Assembly: GCF_014323725.1 (NCBI RefSeq)
Contig: NZ_JABVED010000002.1
Span: 62,001 to 126,000 of the forward strand
Source: Actinokineospora xionganensis
Lineage (GTDB): Bacteria > Actinomycetota > Actinomycetes > Mycobacteriales > Pseudonocardiaceae
Reading direction: 5' to 3'
DNA: 64,000 bases
Shown here: positions 1 through 8,159 of the stretch, one piece after another
How positions within the stretch are numbered: the stretch's first letter is position 1
Layout of the letters: every line of letters starts with the position of its first letter
Translations under genes and position numbers: made by a program
Notes under the pieces: model-generated
Seen by the model: only the letters and a program-made list of their open reading frames with translations
The model's database searches: none
Told to the model about the DNA's origin: nothing

Positions 1-105
1 GACGACACCGGCGGTGACCGCGGGTGTAGCGGTGTCCACAGCGAGTACCAGCACGGTTGTCAAGAGTACGAGGCGTGCCTTCGGGCACGTGGGGCGCGGT
101 CGCAA
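1..105 (-). CDS. Possible N-terminus of a secreted or membrane protein (off the left edge)
   Basis: One minus-strand frame stays open from about 105 to the window edge. It reads as a basic start (RPRPTCPKARL) followed by a hydrophobic run (VLLTTVLVLAVDTATPAV), which would suit a signal peptide. The only start in frame is a TTG at 103-105, with no clear ribosome binding site. The rest of 1-167 holds only the matB promoter. The short fragment could be a chance open frame, so treat it as a hint that a divergent exported protein may lie to the left. Confidence 0.2.
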   Translation of the reverse strand, partial: MRPRPTCPKARLVLLTTVLVLAVDTATPAVTAGVV

Positions 106-154
106 ACGCTTGCGCGCGTGACCGTCATAACTGCCCGTGAGCGCCCGGCCGCAC

Positions 155-160
155 TAGGGT
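155..160 (+). promoter_or_regulatory. -10 box of a leaderless matB promoter
   Basis: TAGGGT lies 7 nt before the GTG start of matB at 168. In actinobacteria a TANNNT box at this distance places the transcription start on the first base of the start codon. No Shine-Dalgarno sequence precedes the GTG, which agrees with leaderless initiation. No clear -35 was seen. Confidence 0.5.
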
Positions 161-167
161 TGGCCTC

Positions 168-1550
168 GTGCTGCTGCCCACCCTGGCTGATCCGGACGAG
201 CGTGAAGCGCTGCGATTCGGGGCCGACGTCCTCACCCACGCCGAACTCGCCGCCGCGGCCAAGGCGGTCGCGGCCCAGGTCGGCGGGGCCCGCCGGGTCG
301 CCGTCTGGGCCACCCCGAGCTTGCGGACCTGTGTCGCGGTCGTCGGCGCGCTCATCGCTGGGGCGGCCGTGGTGCCGATCAACCCGAAGACCGGCGAGCG
401 CGAACTGGCGCACATCCTGGGCGACAGCTCACCCGACCTGGTGATCGGCGGCCCCGATGGGGTGACGATCGACGTGACGGCCCGCCTCGACGGGCCGCTG
501 CCTCCCGAGGCCGACCCGGAATCGCCTGCGTTCGTCGTCTACACCTCGGGCACCACCGGGCCGCCGAAGGGTGTGCTGCTGCCCCGCCGCGCCATCGCCT
601 CGAATCTCGACGCGCTCGCGGAGGCGTGGGAGTGGACAGCGGCGGACACCGTCGTACATGCGCTGCCGCTGTTCCACGTGCACGGGTTGATCCTGGGTGT
701 GCTCGGCCCGCTGCGCCGCGGTGGCGCGGTACACCACCTCGGGAAGTTCGACACGCGCGCCATCGCCGAGGCACTGTCCGGGTCGGCGACGGTCATGTTC
801 GGGGTTCCGACGATGTACCACCGGCTCGCCGCCGACTGCGAGGCCGACGCCGAGTTGGCCGCGGCTGTCGGCGGGGCGCGACTGCTGGTGTCGGGCTCGG
901 CGGCGCTGCCCGCGACCGACCACGCGCGGATCGCCAAGGCGACGGGCCAGGGGGTTGTCGAGCGCTATGGGATGACCGAGACCCTGATGAACTGCGCCGT
1001 GCGCGCGTCCGGCGACCGACGGCCCGGATTCGTGGGGCCCGCGGTGGACGGCGTGGAACTGCGGCTGGTGGACAACGGCGCCTTGGTGCCCGACGGCGAG
1101 ATCGGTGAGATCGAGGTGCGCGGGCCGAACCTGTTCCTGGGGTACCTGAATCGCCCGGACGCGACCGCGGAAGCGTTGCGGGACGGGTGGTTCCGGACCG
1201 GGGACATGGCGGTGCGGTCGGCGGACGGGTATGTGCGGATCGTCGGGCGGCGGGCCACGGACCTGATCAAGAGCGGCGGCTACAAGATCGGCGCGGGCGA
1301 GATCGAGAACGCGCTGCTGGAACACCCGGGGGTCGCGGAGGTCGCGGTGACGGGTGAGCCGGACGAGGACTTGGGTGAGCGGATCGTGGCGTGGGTGGTG
1401 CCGTCGGGCGAGCCGCCGCCGGTCAAGGAACTGGCCGACCATGTGGCCGCACTGCTGTCACCGCACAAGCGTCCGCGGGTGGTCCACTACTTGGAAGCGT
1501 TGCCGCGCAACGAAATGGGCAAGGTCACCAAGCGAGCCCTGCATGCCTGA
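168..1550 (+). CDS. matB: Malonyl-CoA synthetase (MatB-type acyl-CoA ligase)
   Basis: A 460-aa ANL-superfamily ligase that should activate malonate (or methylmalonate) to its CoA thioester with ATP. Visible motifs are the phosphate-binding loop YTSGTTGPPKG (about 125-135), PLFHVHGL, the adenine motif ERYGMTETLM, the hinge region FRTGDMAVR, and the C-terminal catalytic lysine in NEMGKVTKRALHA. Length and wording along the whole protein match actinobacterial MatB closely (GVPTMYHR, LLVSGSAALP, SGGYKIGAGEIENALLEHPGV). The GTG start is supported by the TAGGGT box 7 nt upstream. The last codons overlap the next gene, a carboxyltransferase, by 8 bp, so both probably feed malonyl-CoA metabolism. Malonate is inferred from family resemblance; other short dicarboxylates are possible. 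Confidence 0.88.
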   Translation: MLLPTLADPDEREALRFGADVLTHAELAAAAKAVAAQVGGARRVAVWATPSLRTCVAVVGALIAGAAVVPINPKTGERELAHILGDSSPDLVIGGPDGVTIDVTARLDGPLPPEADPESPAFVVYTSGTTGPPKGVLLPRRAIASNLDALAEAWEWTAADTVVHALPLFHVHGLILGVLGPLRRGGAVHHLGKFDTRAIAEALSGSATVMFGVPTMYHRLAADCEADAELAAAVGGARLLVSGSAALPATDHARIAKATGQGVVERYGMTETLMNCAVRASGDRRPGFVGPAVDGVELRLVDNGALVPDGEIGEIEVRGPNLFLGYLNRPDATAEALRDGWFRTGDMAVRSADGYVRIVGRRATDLIKSGGYKIGAGEIENALLEHPGVAEVAVTGEPDEDLGERIVAWVVPSGEPPPVKELADHVAALLSPHKRPRVVHYLEALPRNEMGKVTKRALHA

Positions 1551-2859
1551 CGAGGGAGCGCGGCACCTGATCGCCGCCATCAGCACCGACTTCACCGAGT
1601 TTCCCACGAAAGCGTTGGCGTCCGGGGACGGACCACTGGACTGGGACGGGTATGGGGAAGCACGGGAGCGGGCGTCCCGGGCCTCGGGTGAAACCGAGTC
1701 CGTGGTGTGCGGCGAAGGTCGCGTGGGTGGTGTTGCGGCCGTGCTCGTGGTGTTCGACTTCCGATTCCTGGGCGGATCGGTCGGCAGTGCGACCGGCGAT
1801 CGGATCGAGTACGCGTTCGCTCGGGCCCGAGAGACCAGGACGCCGCTGGTCTCGCTGATCGCCACCGGCGGCAGCCGGATGCATGAGGGAATGGTTTCCC
1901 TACACCAACTTCAACGCGTCGCGCGGCAGTCGACGCTGCTGCACCAGGCTGGGGTTCCGCAGATCTCGGTGCTCCGCGACCCGACGACCGGCGGGCTGTG
2001 GGCTTCGCTCGGCGCGGGTGCGGATGTGGTCATCGGGGTCGAGGAGGCGCAGGTCGGGTTCGCCGGACGGCGGGTGCGGCCGGTGGCTGATGACCCGGCC
2101 TATACGGCTGAAGGACAGCTTGCTCATGGACACATCGACGAGGTGTGCGCTCTCGAGGATGTCGGTTCCGTTTTGGCGGAATGGTTACTGTTGCTGAGTT
2201 CTGGCACGCCTGAGCCTGCCGAGGTGCCGCGAGCGCTGGGTTCTGTCGAGCCCGCTTCCGATGCATGGTCGGCGGTGCAGCACGCTCGGTCGGCAGTTCG
2301 GCCGCATGCCGAGTCCTATTTGGACGATTACTTCGATGTGCGGCGGTCGATCTCCGGGGATCGTTGCGGTGGCGTGGATGCCGGGATGATGTGCGGGATC
2401 GGAATGCGGGGGCGGCATTCCATCGCATATGCGGCCCAGACTGGGACCGCTACGACGCCTGCCGGGTTTCGGACTGCGGCTCGGCTGATTCGGTTGGCTG
2501 AGCGGTTGGGAATTTCGGTGCTGACCTTGGTCGACACACCGGGGGCGGCGAATGACGCTGCCGCTGAGCGGGCGGGCGTTGGGCCGGCTATCGCGGAGCT
2601 GTTCGCGACGGTGGCGGCGGCTCGGGTGCCGGTCACGACGTTGGTGATCGGGGAAGGTGGGTCTGGTGGCGCTTTGGCGTTGGCCGCGCCGGACCGGACT
2701 TGGATCACACCGGATGCCTACTTCTCGGTCATCGCACCGGAGTTGTGCGCCGCGATCTTGAAGCGGTCGCCTGACGAGGTTCCTGCCACCGCCGAGCAGT
2801 TGCGGTTGCGACCAGCGGATCTTGTCGAGTTGGGTGTTGTTCGAGGAATCGCAGACTAG
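1543..2859 (+). CDS. Fused acyl-CoA carboxyltransferase, beta and alpha halves (AccD3-like)
   Basis: A 438-aa protein of the biotin-dependent carboxyltransferase family. The N-terminal half has the beta-type crotonase fold (ATGGSRMHEGMVSLHQ, LRDPTTGGLWASLGAGADV). The C-terminal half is alpha-type (TLVDTPGAANDAAAERAGVG, IGEGGSGGALALAAPDRTW). It would move CO2 between carboxybiotin and an acyl-CoA, and it resembles AccD3 of mycobacteria, which also joins both halves. The ATG at 1543 overlaps matB by 8 bp. The same frame is open further upstream, but that stretch reads as shadow of matB. No biotin carboxylase or carrier gene is nearby, so partner and substrate are unknown; a malonyl-CoA role is inferred from matB. 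Confidence 0.75.
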   Translation: MPDEGARHLIAAISTDFTEFPTKALASGDGPLDWDGYGEARERASRASGETESVVCGEGRVGGVAAVLVVFDFRFLGGSVGSATGDRIEYAFARARETRTPLVSLIATGGSRMHEGMVSLHQLQRVARQSTLLHQAGVPQISVLRDPTTGGLWASLGAGADVVIGVEEAQVGFAGRRVRPVADDPAYTAEGQLAHGHIDEVCALEDVGSVLAEWLLLLSSGTPEPAEVPRALGSVEPASDAWSAVQHARSAVRPHAESYLDDYFDVRRSISGDRCGGVDAGMMCGIGMRGRHSIAYAAQTGTATTPAGFRTAARLIRLAERLGISVLTLVDTPGAANDAAAERAGVGPAIAELFATVAAARVPVTTLVIGEGGSGGALALAAPDRTWITPDAYFSVIAPELCAAILKRSPDEVPATAEQLRLRPADLVELGVVRGIAD

Positions 2860-3119
2860 AGATCTCGATAGATTTCGCGCCGGTGGCCAAGATCGACGAC
2901 CAGAACCACGAGCCGACCGTCATCAACGGTATAGACAACGCGGTAGTCGCCCACGCGGACGCGATACGCGCCGCTCAAGCCCTGGAGGGCGATGGCGCCA
3001 TGTGGGCGAGGATCGTCGCCCAGCTTGGTGATCGCGGTCTGCAGCCGACGGCGGATCGGCTTGTCGAGCTTCGCAAGCGCTCGGATCGCCTCTCGGGCGA
3101 TTTCGATCCGACAGGTCAC
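2856..3119 (-). CDS. RelE/ParE-family toxin
   Basis: An 87-aa small basic protein with the RelE-fold pattern: IAREAIRALAKLDKPIRRRL, then DPRPHGAIALQGLSGAYRVRVGDYRVVYTV in pieces, ending LGHRREIYRDL. RelE-type toxins cut mRNA in the ribosome; the basic residues in RVRVGDYRVVYT and the final HRREIYR match the family's active-site region. It overlaps the upstream antitoxin by 4 bp (ATGA), the usual coupling in these pairs. Its stop codon also overlaps the end of the convergent carboxyltransferase gene by 4 bp, so no space is left for a terminator between them. A ParE-type gyrase target cannot be excluded. Confidence 0.85.
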   Translation of the reverse strand: MTCRIEIAREAIRALAKLDKPIRRRLQTAITKLGDDPRPHGAIALQGLSGAYRVRVGDYRVVYTVDDGRLVVLVVDLGHRREIYRDL

Positions 3120-3394
3120 CGGTCGAGGTCTCCGGCTTCCAGCAGTGCCACAGCCTCATCCCACGGGACAGTCGTCTCGCCCTTGGCCAGCACATCGGAG
3201 GCGCGCTGCGACCAGTACGCGTCCTCAAGCTCTTCGAGTCGCTCCGCGACCTCGGCGGGGACGACGGCGCCGACCCTTCGGCCGTATCGGGTCAGGTAGA
3301 CAACATCGCCATCGCGGACATGCGTGTCCAGCAGCTCGGGAAGCTGGGCGCGCGCATCAGTCACGCTTACTTCGTGGTCGCGGGCAGCCGTCAT
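3116..3394 (-). CDS. Phd/YefM-family antitoxin
   Basis: A 92-aa antitoxin. The N-terminal dimerising and DNA-binding part reads EVSVTDARAQLPELLDTH and VYLTRYGRRVGAVVPAEV, as in Phd/YefM proteins. The acidic C-terminal part (EDAYWSQRASDVLAKGET, WDEAVALLEAGDLDR) should wrap the toxin. It precedes and overlaps the toxin gene, the standard order for type II pairs. A TGTACA-containing site lies just upstream of its ATG, fitting autorepression. The pair sits at the end of the glmS-tsaE-HAD gene run but has its own 32-bp upstream gap. Confidence 0.85.
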   Translation of the reverse strand: MTAARDHEVSVTDARAQLPELLDTHVRDGDVVYLTRYGRRVGAVVPAEVAERLEELEDAYWSQRASDVLAKGETTVPWDEAVALLEAGDLDR

Positions 3395-3401
3395 GTATCA
3401 A

Positions 3402-3417
3402 ATGTACATGTTGTACG
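3402..3417 (-). promoter_or_regulatory. Candidate antitoxin operator (TGTACA palindrome plus half copy)
   Basis: An 8-bp palindrome ATGTACAT (3402-3409) contains TGTACA at 3403-3408. A near copy, TGTACG, follows at 3412-3417, with centres 9 bp apart. TGTACA is the known core bound by YefM-type antitoxins. The site lies 8-23 bp upstream of the antitoxin start, where an autoregulated promoter is expected. Binding is inferred. Confidence 0.5.
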
Positions 3418-3426
3418 TCTTGTCCG

Positions 3427-4125
3427 CTAGCTCCAGCTGTCGAGGATCTCCGGGAGGTCCGAAAGGCGGTGCAGGATCGCGTCTGGTTCGACGTCCACCG
3501 GGACCAGTTGGTCCTCCGGGATGTCGCTGTGCGGAATCAAGATCGCCTTCATCCCCGCCGACTTCGCCCCGTTGATGTCGTCATGGGGGCGGTCGCCCAC
3601 GTACACGCAGTCCGCCGGGTCGTCGATGCCGATCGCGTGCATGGCGGCTTCGAAGGACTTCGGGTGCGGCTTCGTGTACTCGAGGTCGCTGCTCCACACA
3701 CACGCGTCGAAGAGGTGGCGGACGTTGTCGCGGATCAGGATCTCTTCGTGCCAGGTGCCGGGCCAGGACGTCGACGACAGGACGCCGGTGCGCAGGCCGC
3801 GGGCGCGGAGTTCGGTCATCAGGGGGGTGACTTCGGGGTCCGTGTACGTGGCCTGGTCCCAAAAAGCCCGGTACGCCGCCCAGGCCGCCTCGTGCTCCGG
3901 CACGCCCACCTCGGTCAGGACGTGGCTCAACGAGAAGGCCGTGGCCTCCGCGCGGCAGCGTGACCAAGCCGCGTTGTCGGCGGCGAGGAGGGCTTCGGCG
4001 ATGACCTTCGCCTGCTCGGGGTCGTCGGCGTGGACGATGTCGGCGTAGATCTGCCAGCCGGCGCGCATGTCCATCGTCACCCAGGGGGTGAGGGTGCCGC
4101 CCCAGTCGAAGATCACGGCTTTCAT
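3427..4125 (-). CDS. HAD-superfamily hydrolase (probable phosphatase)
   Basis: A 232-aa haloacid-dehalogenase-type hydrolase. Motif I is FDWGGTL, with the nucleophile Asp7; the usual second aspartate (DxD) is replaced by glycine, as in many HAD-IA members. Motif II is VLSSTS, motif III is the lysine in YTKPHPKSF, and motif IV is VYVGDRPHDDINGA. A helical cap lies between motifs I and II, as in subfamily IA. It starts 5 bp downstream of tsaE, so it is probably the last gene of the glmS-tsaE run. In many actinobacteria tsaB follows tsaE, but here this enzyme does. The substrate cannot be told. Confidence 0.82.
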   Translation of the reverse strand: MKAVIFDWGGTLTPWVTMDMRAGWQIYADIVHADDPEQAKVIAEALLAADNAAWSRCRAEATAFSLSHVLTEVGVPEHEAAWAAYRAFWDQATYTDPEVTPLMTELRARGLRTGVLSSTSWPGTWHEEILIRDNVRHLFDACVWSSDLEYTKPHPKSFEAAMHAIGIDDPADCVYVGDRPHDDINGAKSAGMKAILIPHSDIPEDQLVPVDVEPDAILHRLSDLPEILDSWS

Positions 4126-4130
4126 GCGGG

Positions 4131-4586
4131 TCAGCCTATCCGGCGGTCGGCCCAGTTTCCATGTGGTTCAAGGGTGGCGACACGGCTGTCGTCGGGGCGG
4201 CGATCCAGGCGAATCAGCAGGTGATCCTCCGACAGGCGCTCGGCCGCGCCCTCGCCCCATTCGATGACCACGACGGCGTCCACCAACTCCGTGTCCAGGT
4301 CCAGATCGTCCAACTCGGTGAGGTCACCGCCGAGCCGGTAGGCGTCGACGTGGACCAGCGGGATGCCTCGATCGCCCGCCCGGTGTTCGCGGGCGATGAT
4401 GAAGGTGGGGCTGCTGACCCGGCCGTGCACCCCGAGCCCGGCGGCTATGCCTTTGGCGACAACGGTTTTGCCCGCGCCCAGCGGGCCGGCGAGCAGGATC
4501 AGGTCGCCGGGGCGCACCATCTCGCCAAGTTTGCGGCCGAAGTCGAGGGTGTCCTCGACCTGGCGCAGTTCGATCGTCTCAGCCAC
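4131..4586 (-). CDS. tsaE: tRNA threonylcarbamoyladenosine biosynthesis ATPase TsaE
   Basis: A 151-aa small P-loop ATPase of the complex that makes t6A37 on ANN-decoding tRNAs, working with TsaB and TsaD in the cytoplasm. Walker A is GPLGAGKT (34-41). The family signatures SSPTFIIAREH, LVHVDAYRLGG and VVVIEWGEGA follow in order. Length is normal. Its start overlaps the upstream hydrolase by 8 bp, so translation is probably coupled. TsaB and TsaD are not next to it in this window. Confidence 0.93.
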   Translation of the reverse strand: MAETIELRQVEDTLDFGRKLGEMVRPGDLILLAGPLGAGKTVVAKGIAAGLGVHGRVSSPTFIIAREHRAGDRGIPLVHVDAYRLGGDLTELDDLDLDTELVDAVVVIEWGEGAAERLSEDHLLIRLDRRPDDSRVATLEPHGNWADRRIG

Positions 4587-5655
4587 GACGCCACCACTTC
4601 TTCCGCCCGGCCCCAGCGCTCCGCGCGCACTCGCGGAGGAGGTCGGCCAGGTGATCGTTCACGAAATCGGGTTGTTCCAACATGACCATGTGCCCAGCGC
4701 CGCGGGCTCGGACCAGCACGGCGTCGGGCAGTTCTAAGGCGATGCGTTCGGTGTGCTCGAACGGCGTCATCCGGTCCTCGTCGGCGCCGATCACCAACAC
4801 CCGGCAGTATTTCAAACCAGCCAGAGCCGCGTACCTGTTGTGGCTGCCCAGAGTCTCGATGAAGTCCGCCAGCACCCGCACCGGGGTCACGTTGAGCATG
4901 TCCATCAGGAAGTCCACCAGGCTCGGGCTGACGCTGCGCGACCCGAAGGCGAGCCTGCGCACCGCCTGCCGCGTGAGGTGGCCGCCGCTCGCCCGCACGA
5001 GTTCGACCAGACCTGGCTGCCAGTCTGCGAACCGGCCGACGTAGCGGGTGACCGGGTTGTACTTCGAGAGCAGCGGACGGGAGAGGCCGCTCTTGCCGAC
5101 CTCGCCCGCGGACGTGCCGATGAGCGCGACGCCTTCGACCCGTTCGGCGAACAGGCCCGGGTTCTGCTCGGCCAGCTCCATGATCGCCATGCCGCCCATC
5201 GAGTGCCCGACGAGCACCAGCGGACCGTCCGGCGCCATGGCCCGGATGACGTCGTCGAGGTCGCGGGCGAGCTGCTCGATCGTGCTCGACTCCTCGTCGG
5301 TCAGCGCGGAGCGGCCGTGGCTGCGGTGGTCGTAGAGCACCTGCCGCACACGGGGTTCGGTCATGGCGGCGAGCATCTCGCGCTGGAAGTGCCAGCAGCG
5401 GCGGGAAAGCGCGAACCCGTGCACCAGAATGACGGTGAGCTCCGGCTTGCCGCCGTCGGCCGGGTCGACCTCCTCGACGGACAACGCGCCGCCGTCCGCC
5501 GCGGCGACCGTGCTGACCCGGTCGGGCGGCAACTCGCCCAGCGCCACACCCGGGTAGAGCTCGTCCGGCCTCCGGGCCCGGATGACGCCCGCGACCACGG
5601 CGCCGCCTGCGATGGCCATGCCGATACCCGCGAGGACCCGGTTGGCCACGCTCAC
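4579..5655 (-). CDS. Membrane-anchored alpha/beta hydrolase
   Basis: A 358-aa serine hydrolase with an N-terminal hydrophobic anchor (VLAGIGMAIAGGAVVAGVI, about 7-25). The alpha/beta-fold elements are the HGFALSRRCW oxyanion loop (79-88), the nucleophile Ser152 in LVGHSMGGMA, the acid in VIGADEDRMTP, and the base histidine in GAGHMVMLEQ. The GTG at 5655 was chosen because it makes the GTGA overlap with alr and begins the natural VSVANRVLAGIG sequence; the frame is open further up but that part is alr shadow. Homologues commonly sit between alr and tsaE in actinobacteria. The substrate, an ester or a lipid, is unknown. Confidence 0.82.
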   Translation of the reverse strand: MSVANRVLAGIGMAIAGGAVVAGVIRARRPDELYPGVALGELPPDRVSTVAAADGGALSVEEVDPADGGKPELTVILVHGFALSRRCWHFQREMLAAMTEPRVRQVLYDHRSHGRSALTDEESSTIEQLARDLDDVIRAMAPDGPLVLVGHSMGGMAIMELAEQNPGLFAERVEGVALIGTSAGEVGKSGLSRPLLSKYNPVTRYVGRFADWQPGLVELVRASGGHLTRQAVRRLAFGSRSVSPSLVDFLMDMLNVTPVRVLADFIETLGSHNRYAALAGLKYCRVLVIGADEDRMTPFEHTERIALELPDAVLVRARGAGHMVMLEQPDFVNDHLADLLRECARSAGAGRKKWWRRG

Positions 5656-6728
5656 GAGGACTCGCCAAGGTACGAGCGCGCCACGCGCGAGCGGTACATG
5701 CCGGTCACGATCTCGTAGTCGATCGTCCCGATGGTGTCGGCCCACTCACGGGCGGTGGGCTCGCCGCGCTCGCCGGTGCCGAACAGCACGACTTCGTCCC
5801 CCACCAGGACTTCGTCGTCGCCGCAGTCGACCATGATCTGGTCCATGCAGACCCGGCCGCGCACCGGACGACGCTTCCCGCCGAGGAACACCTCGAACCG
5901 GCCGGACAATGATCGCGAGACACCGTCGGCGTAGCCCACCGGCACCAGAGCCAGACTCGTTGCCCGGTCAGCGGTCCACGTGTGTCCATAGGAGACGGAC
6001 TCGCCCGCGTCGATCCGCTTGGTGAGCACGACCGAGGACCGGAACGTCATCGCCGGGCGCAGGTCTTCGTGATAGGGCAAGGGGTTCAGCCCGTACATGG
6101 CGATACCCACGCGCACCAGGTCGAAGTGCAGGTCCTTGCGGTCGAGCGTGGCCGCGGAGTTCGCCAGGTGCCTGCGCGGCGTCAGACCGGCGTCCAGCGC
6201 GACTTGGTACGCCTCGGCGAACCGCGCGGCCTGCTGGTCGACCGACGGGTGACCCGGTTCGTCGGCGCACGCGAGATGCGACCACACCGCGTACACCTCG
6301 TTGTCCGACGCGGCCGCCGCGGCGACCAACTCGGGCCACGCCGAGCGCGGGCACCCGTTGCGGCTCAACCCAGTGTCGATCTTGAGATGGATTCGCCTGC
6401 CGGACAGGCGGGCCAGCTGCTCCACAGAGGACACCGACAGATCGATGTCGGACGGGCCCTGCGCGCCGGGGACGTCGAGCCAGGCCAGGATCGGCGCGGT
6501 GATGCCGGCCGCGCGCAACACCGCGGCCTCGTGCACGGAGGCCACACCGAGCCAGGTCGCGCCCGCGGAAAGGGCGGCACGGGCCACCGGCACAGCGCCG
6601 TGGCCGTAGCCGTCGGCCTTCACCACGGCCATCGTCTCCGCGCCGGCGGCGCGCGCGGACAGCAGCGCGACGTTGTGCCGGATGTGGTCGAGATCGACCG
6701 TCACCTCGGCGCGCGGCTGGTCAGGCAT
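5652..6728 (-). CDS. alr: Alanine racemase
   Basis: A 358-aa PLP enzyme that interconverts L- and D-alanine for peptidoglycan. The PLP-binding lysine is Lys37 in AVVKADGYGHG. The second catalytic base is the tyrosine of SVSYGHTW. RVCMDQIMVDCGD near the C-terminus belongs to the family's C-terminal beta domain. The ATG at 6728 begins MPDQPRAEVTVDLDHIRHNV and overlaps the upstream nnr gene by 8 bp, with GTGA coupling to the hydrolase downstream. It lies between two other cell-envelope or repair genes, as is common in actinobacteria. Confidence 0.95.
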   Translation of the reverse strand: MPDQPRAEVTVDLDHIRHNVALLSARAAGAETMAVVKADGYGHGAVPVARAALSAGATWLGVASVHEAAVLRAAGITAPILAWLDVPGAQGPSDIDLSVSSVEQLARLSGRRIHLKIDTGLSRNGCPRSAWPELVAAAAASDNEVYAVWSHLACADEPGHPSVDQQAARFAEAYQVALDAGLTPRRHLANSAATLDRKDLHFDLVRVGIAMYGLNPLPYHEDLRPAMTFRSSVVLTKRIDAGESVSYGHTWTADRATSLALVPVGYADGVSRSLSGRFEVFLGGKRRPVRGRVCMDQIMVDCGDDEVLVGDEVVLFGTGERGEPTAREWADTIGTIDYEIVTGMYRSRVARSYLGESS

Positions 6729-8157
6729 GACGGAATCGTGACACACCGCGGATGGCGTCGGGCAGCGCGTCCACGATGGCCGACGCGGAGGTGGGCGAAC
6801 CGGACGCGGCCAGCTCACCCGCGCGGACATGCACGAATGCCGCGCACGCACCGGCGAGCAGCGGTTCGAGCCCCGCGGCGAGCAGTGCGCCGCAGAGTCC
6901 GGAAAGGACATCGCCCGACCCCGCGGTGGCCAGCCAGTACGAGCGGGCGGCGTTCACGGCCACGCGCCCGTCCGGGGCGGCGATGACGGTCGCGTGGCCC
7001 TTGAGCAGCACGGTCGCGTTCAGCTTCGCCGCCAGCCCGCGGGCGGCGGCGACCCGGTCGGCGCCCAGGTCGACCCCGAGCGGTCCGGCGATGCGGGCGA
7101 ACTCGCGGTCGTGCGGGGTGAGCAGCACCGGGACATCGGGGTCGCGGGAGTCCCAGAGGGAGGAGTGTTCGGCGAGCAGGGTGATGCCGTCGGCGTCCAC
7201 GACGGCCGGAACGCCCGCGGCCAAGACCGTGGCCACCACGTCACGCGAGGCCTTGCCGGTGCCCAGACCCGGTCCGACGACCCAGGCCTGCACCCGGCCC
7301 GCGTCCTCCACGGACCCGGTCGCGACCACCTCGGGCCAGCGCTGGCGGACCTCGTCGGCGGCGGACCCGGCGTAGCGGGTCATGCCCGAGGTGGCCCGCA
7401 CCGCGGCGCCGACCGAGAGCACGGCCGCGCCCGGGTAGGTCGCCGACCCGGCCGCGATGCCGACCACACCCTGGGTGAACTTGTCGTCCGACGGACCGGG
7501 CAACGGCCACGCCCGACCGACATCCTCGGCGTCGAACACCTCGAAGTCCGGGTCGGCCAGGTCGAGGCCGAGATCCACCAGGTGCACCTCGCCGCAGCGT
7601 GGGCTCAGGAAGTGGACCGGCTTGAGCGCGCCGAAAGTGACCGTGACCTTGGCGTCGACCGCGGGGCCGTCGACGGCTCCGGTGTCCGGGTCGACACCGC
7701 TGGGCAGGTCCACCGCGACGATCGGCGCCCGCACCCGTGAGACCAGCGCGGCGGCGTCCGGCCGCAGCGAACCGCGCGCGGACAGCCCGACGATCCCGTC
7801 GATCACCACGTGGGCGTTGTCGACGTCCTCTGCCATGCCGACCCGTCCGCCCGCCCACAGCAGCGCTTCGAGTCCTCCGGCGTGGGCGCGGTCGGGCTGC
7901 AGGAGGACGGCCGTGACCGCCACGGAACGCTTGCGCAGCATGGCGCCCGCCCACAGCGCGTCGCCGCCGTTGTTGCCCGCGCCGACCAGCAGGACGACCC
8001 GCCGACCGGCCACCGCGCCGGTCGTCGAGCGGAGGAGCCGGATCGTGTGGAGCGCGACACCGTGGGCGGCGCGGCGCATCAGGGCGCCCTCCGGCGTCCG
8101 GGCGAGTACCTTGTCCTCGGCCTCCCGGACGCGCGCCGTGGTCCAGACGCCCTTCAC
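6721..8157 (-). CDS. Bifunctional NAD(P)H-hydrate epimerase / ADP-dependent dehydratase
   Basis: A 478-aa two-domain repair enzyme (NnrE-NnrD). The N-terminal epimerase half (about 1-210) shows VLLVGAGNNGGDALWAGAML, IVGLSARGSL and VDLPSGVDPDTGAVDG. The C-terminal dehydratase half shows VVGPGLGTGK, LLTPHDREFARIAG, LKGHATVIAAPDG and ATAGSGDVLSG. It restores NAD(P)H damaged by hydration. It begins 2 bp downstream of the glmS stop and overlaps alr, so it belongs to the glmS-alr run. The ATG at 8157 gives the expected MKGVWTTARVREAE start. Confidence 0.93.
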   Translation of the reverse strand: MKGVWTTARVREAEDKVLARTPEGALMRRAAHGVALHTIRLLRSTTGAVAGRRVVLLVGAGNNGGDALWAGAMLRKRSVAVTAVLLQPDRAHAGGLEALLWAGGRVGMAEDVDNAHVVIDGIVGLSARGSLRPDAAALVSRVRAPIVAVDLPSGVDPDTGAVDGPAVDAKVTVTFGALKPVHFLSPRCGEVHLVDLGLDLADPDFEVFDAEDVGRAWPLPGPSDDKFTQGVVGIAAGSATYPGAAVLSVGAAVRATSGMTRYAGSAADEVRQRWPEVVATGSVEDAGRVQAWVVGPGLGTGKASRDVVATVLAAGVPAVVDADGITLLAEHSSLWDSRDPDVPVLLTPHDREFARIAGPLGVDLGADRVAAARGLAAKLNATVLLKGHATVIAAPDGRVAVNAARSYWLATAGSGDVLSGLCGALLAAGLEPLLAGACAAFVHVRAGELAASGSPTSASAIVDALPDAIRGVSRFRHA

Positions 8158-8159
8158 GG

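Noticed and set aside
1354-1542. N-terminal extension of the carboxyltransferase gene
   Set aside because: The 63 codons before 1543 overlap matB and encode Arg/Trp-rich shadow sequence. The ATG at 1543 gives the normal protein.
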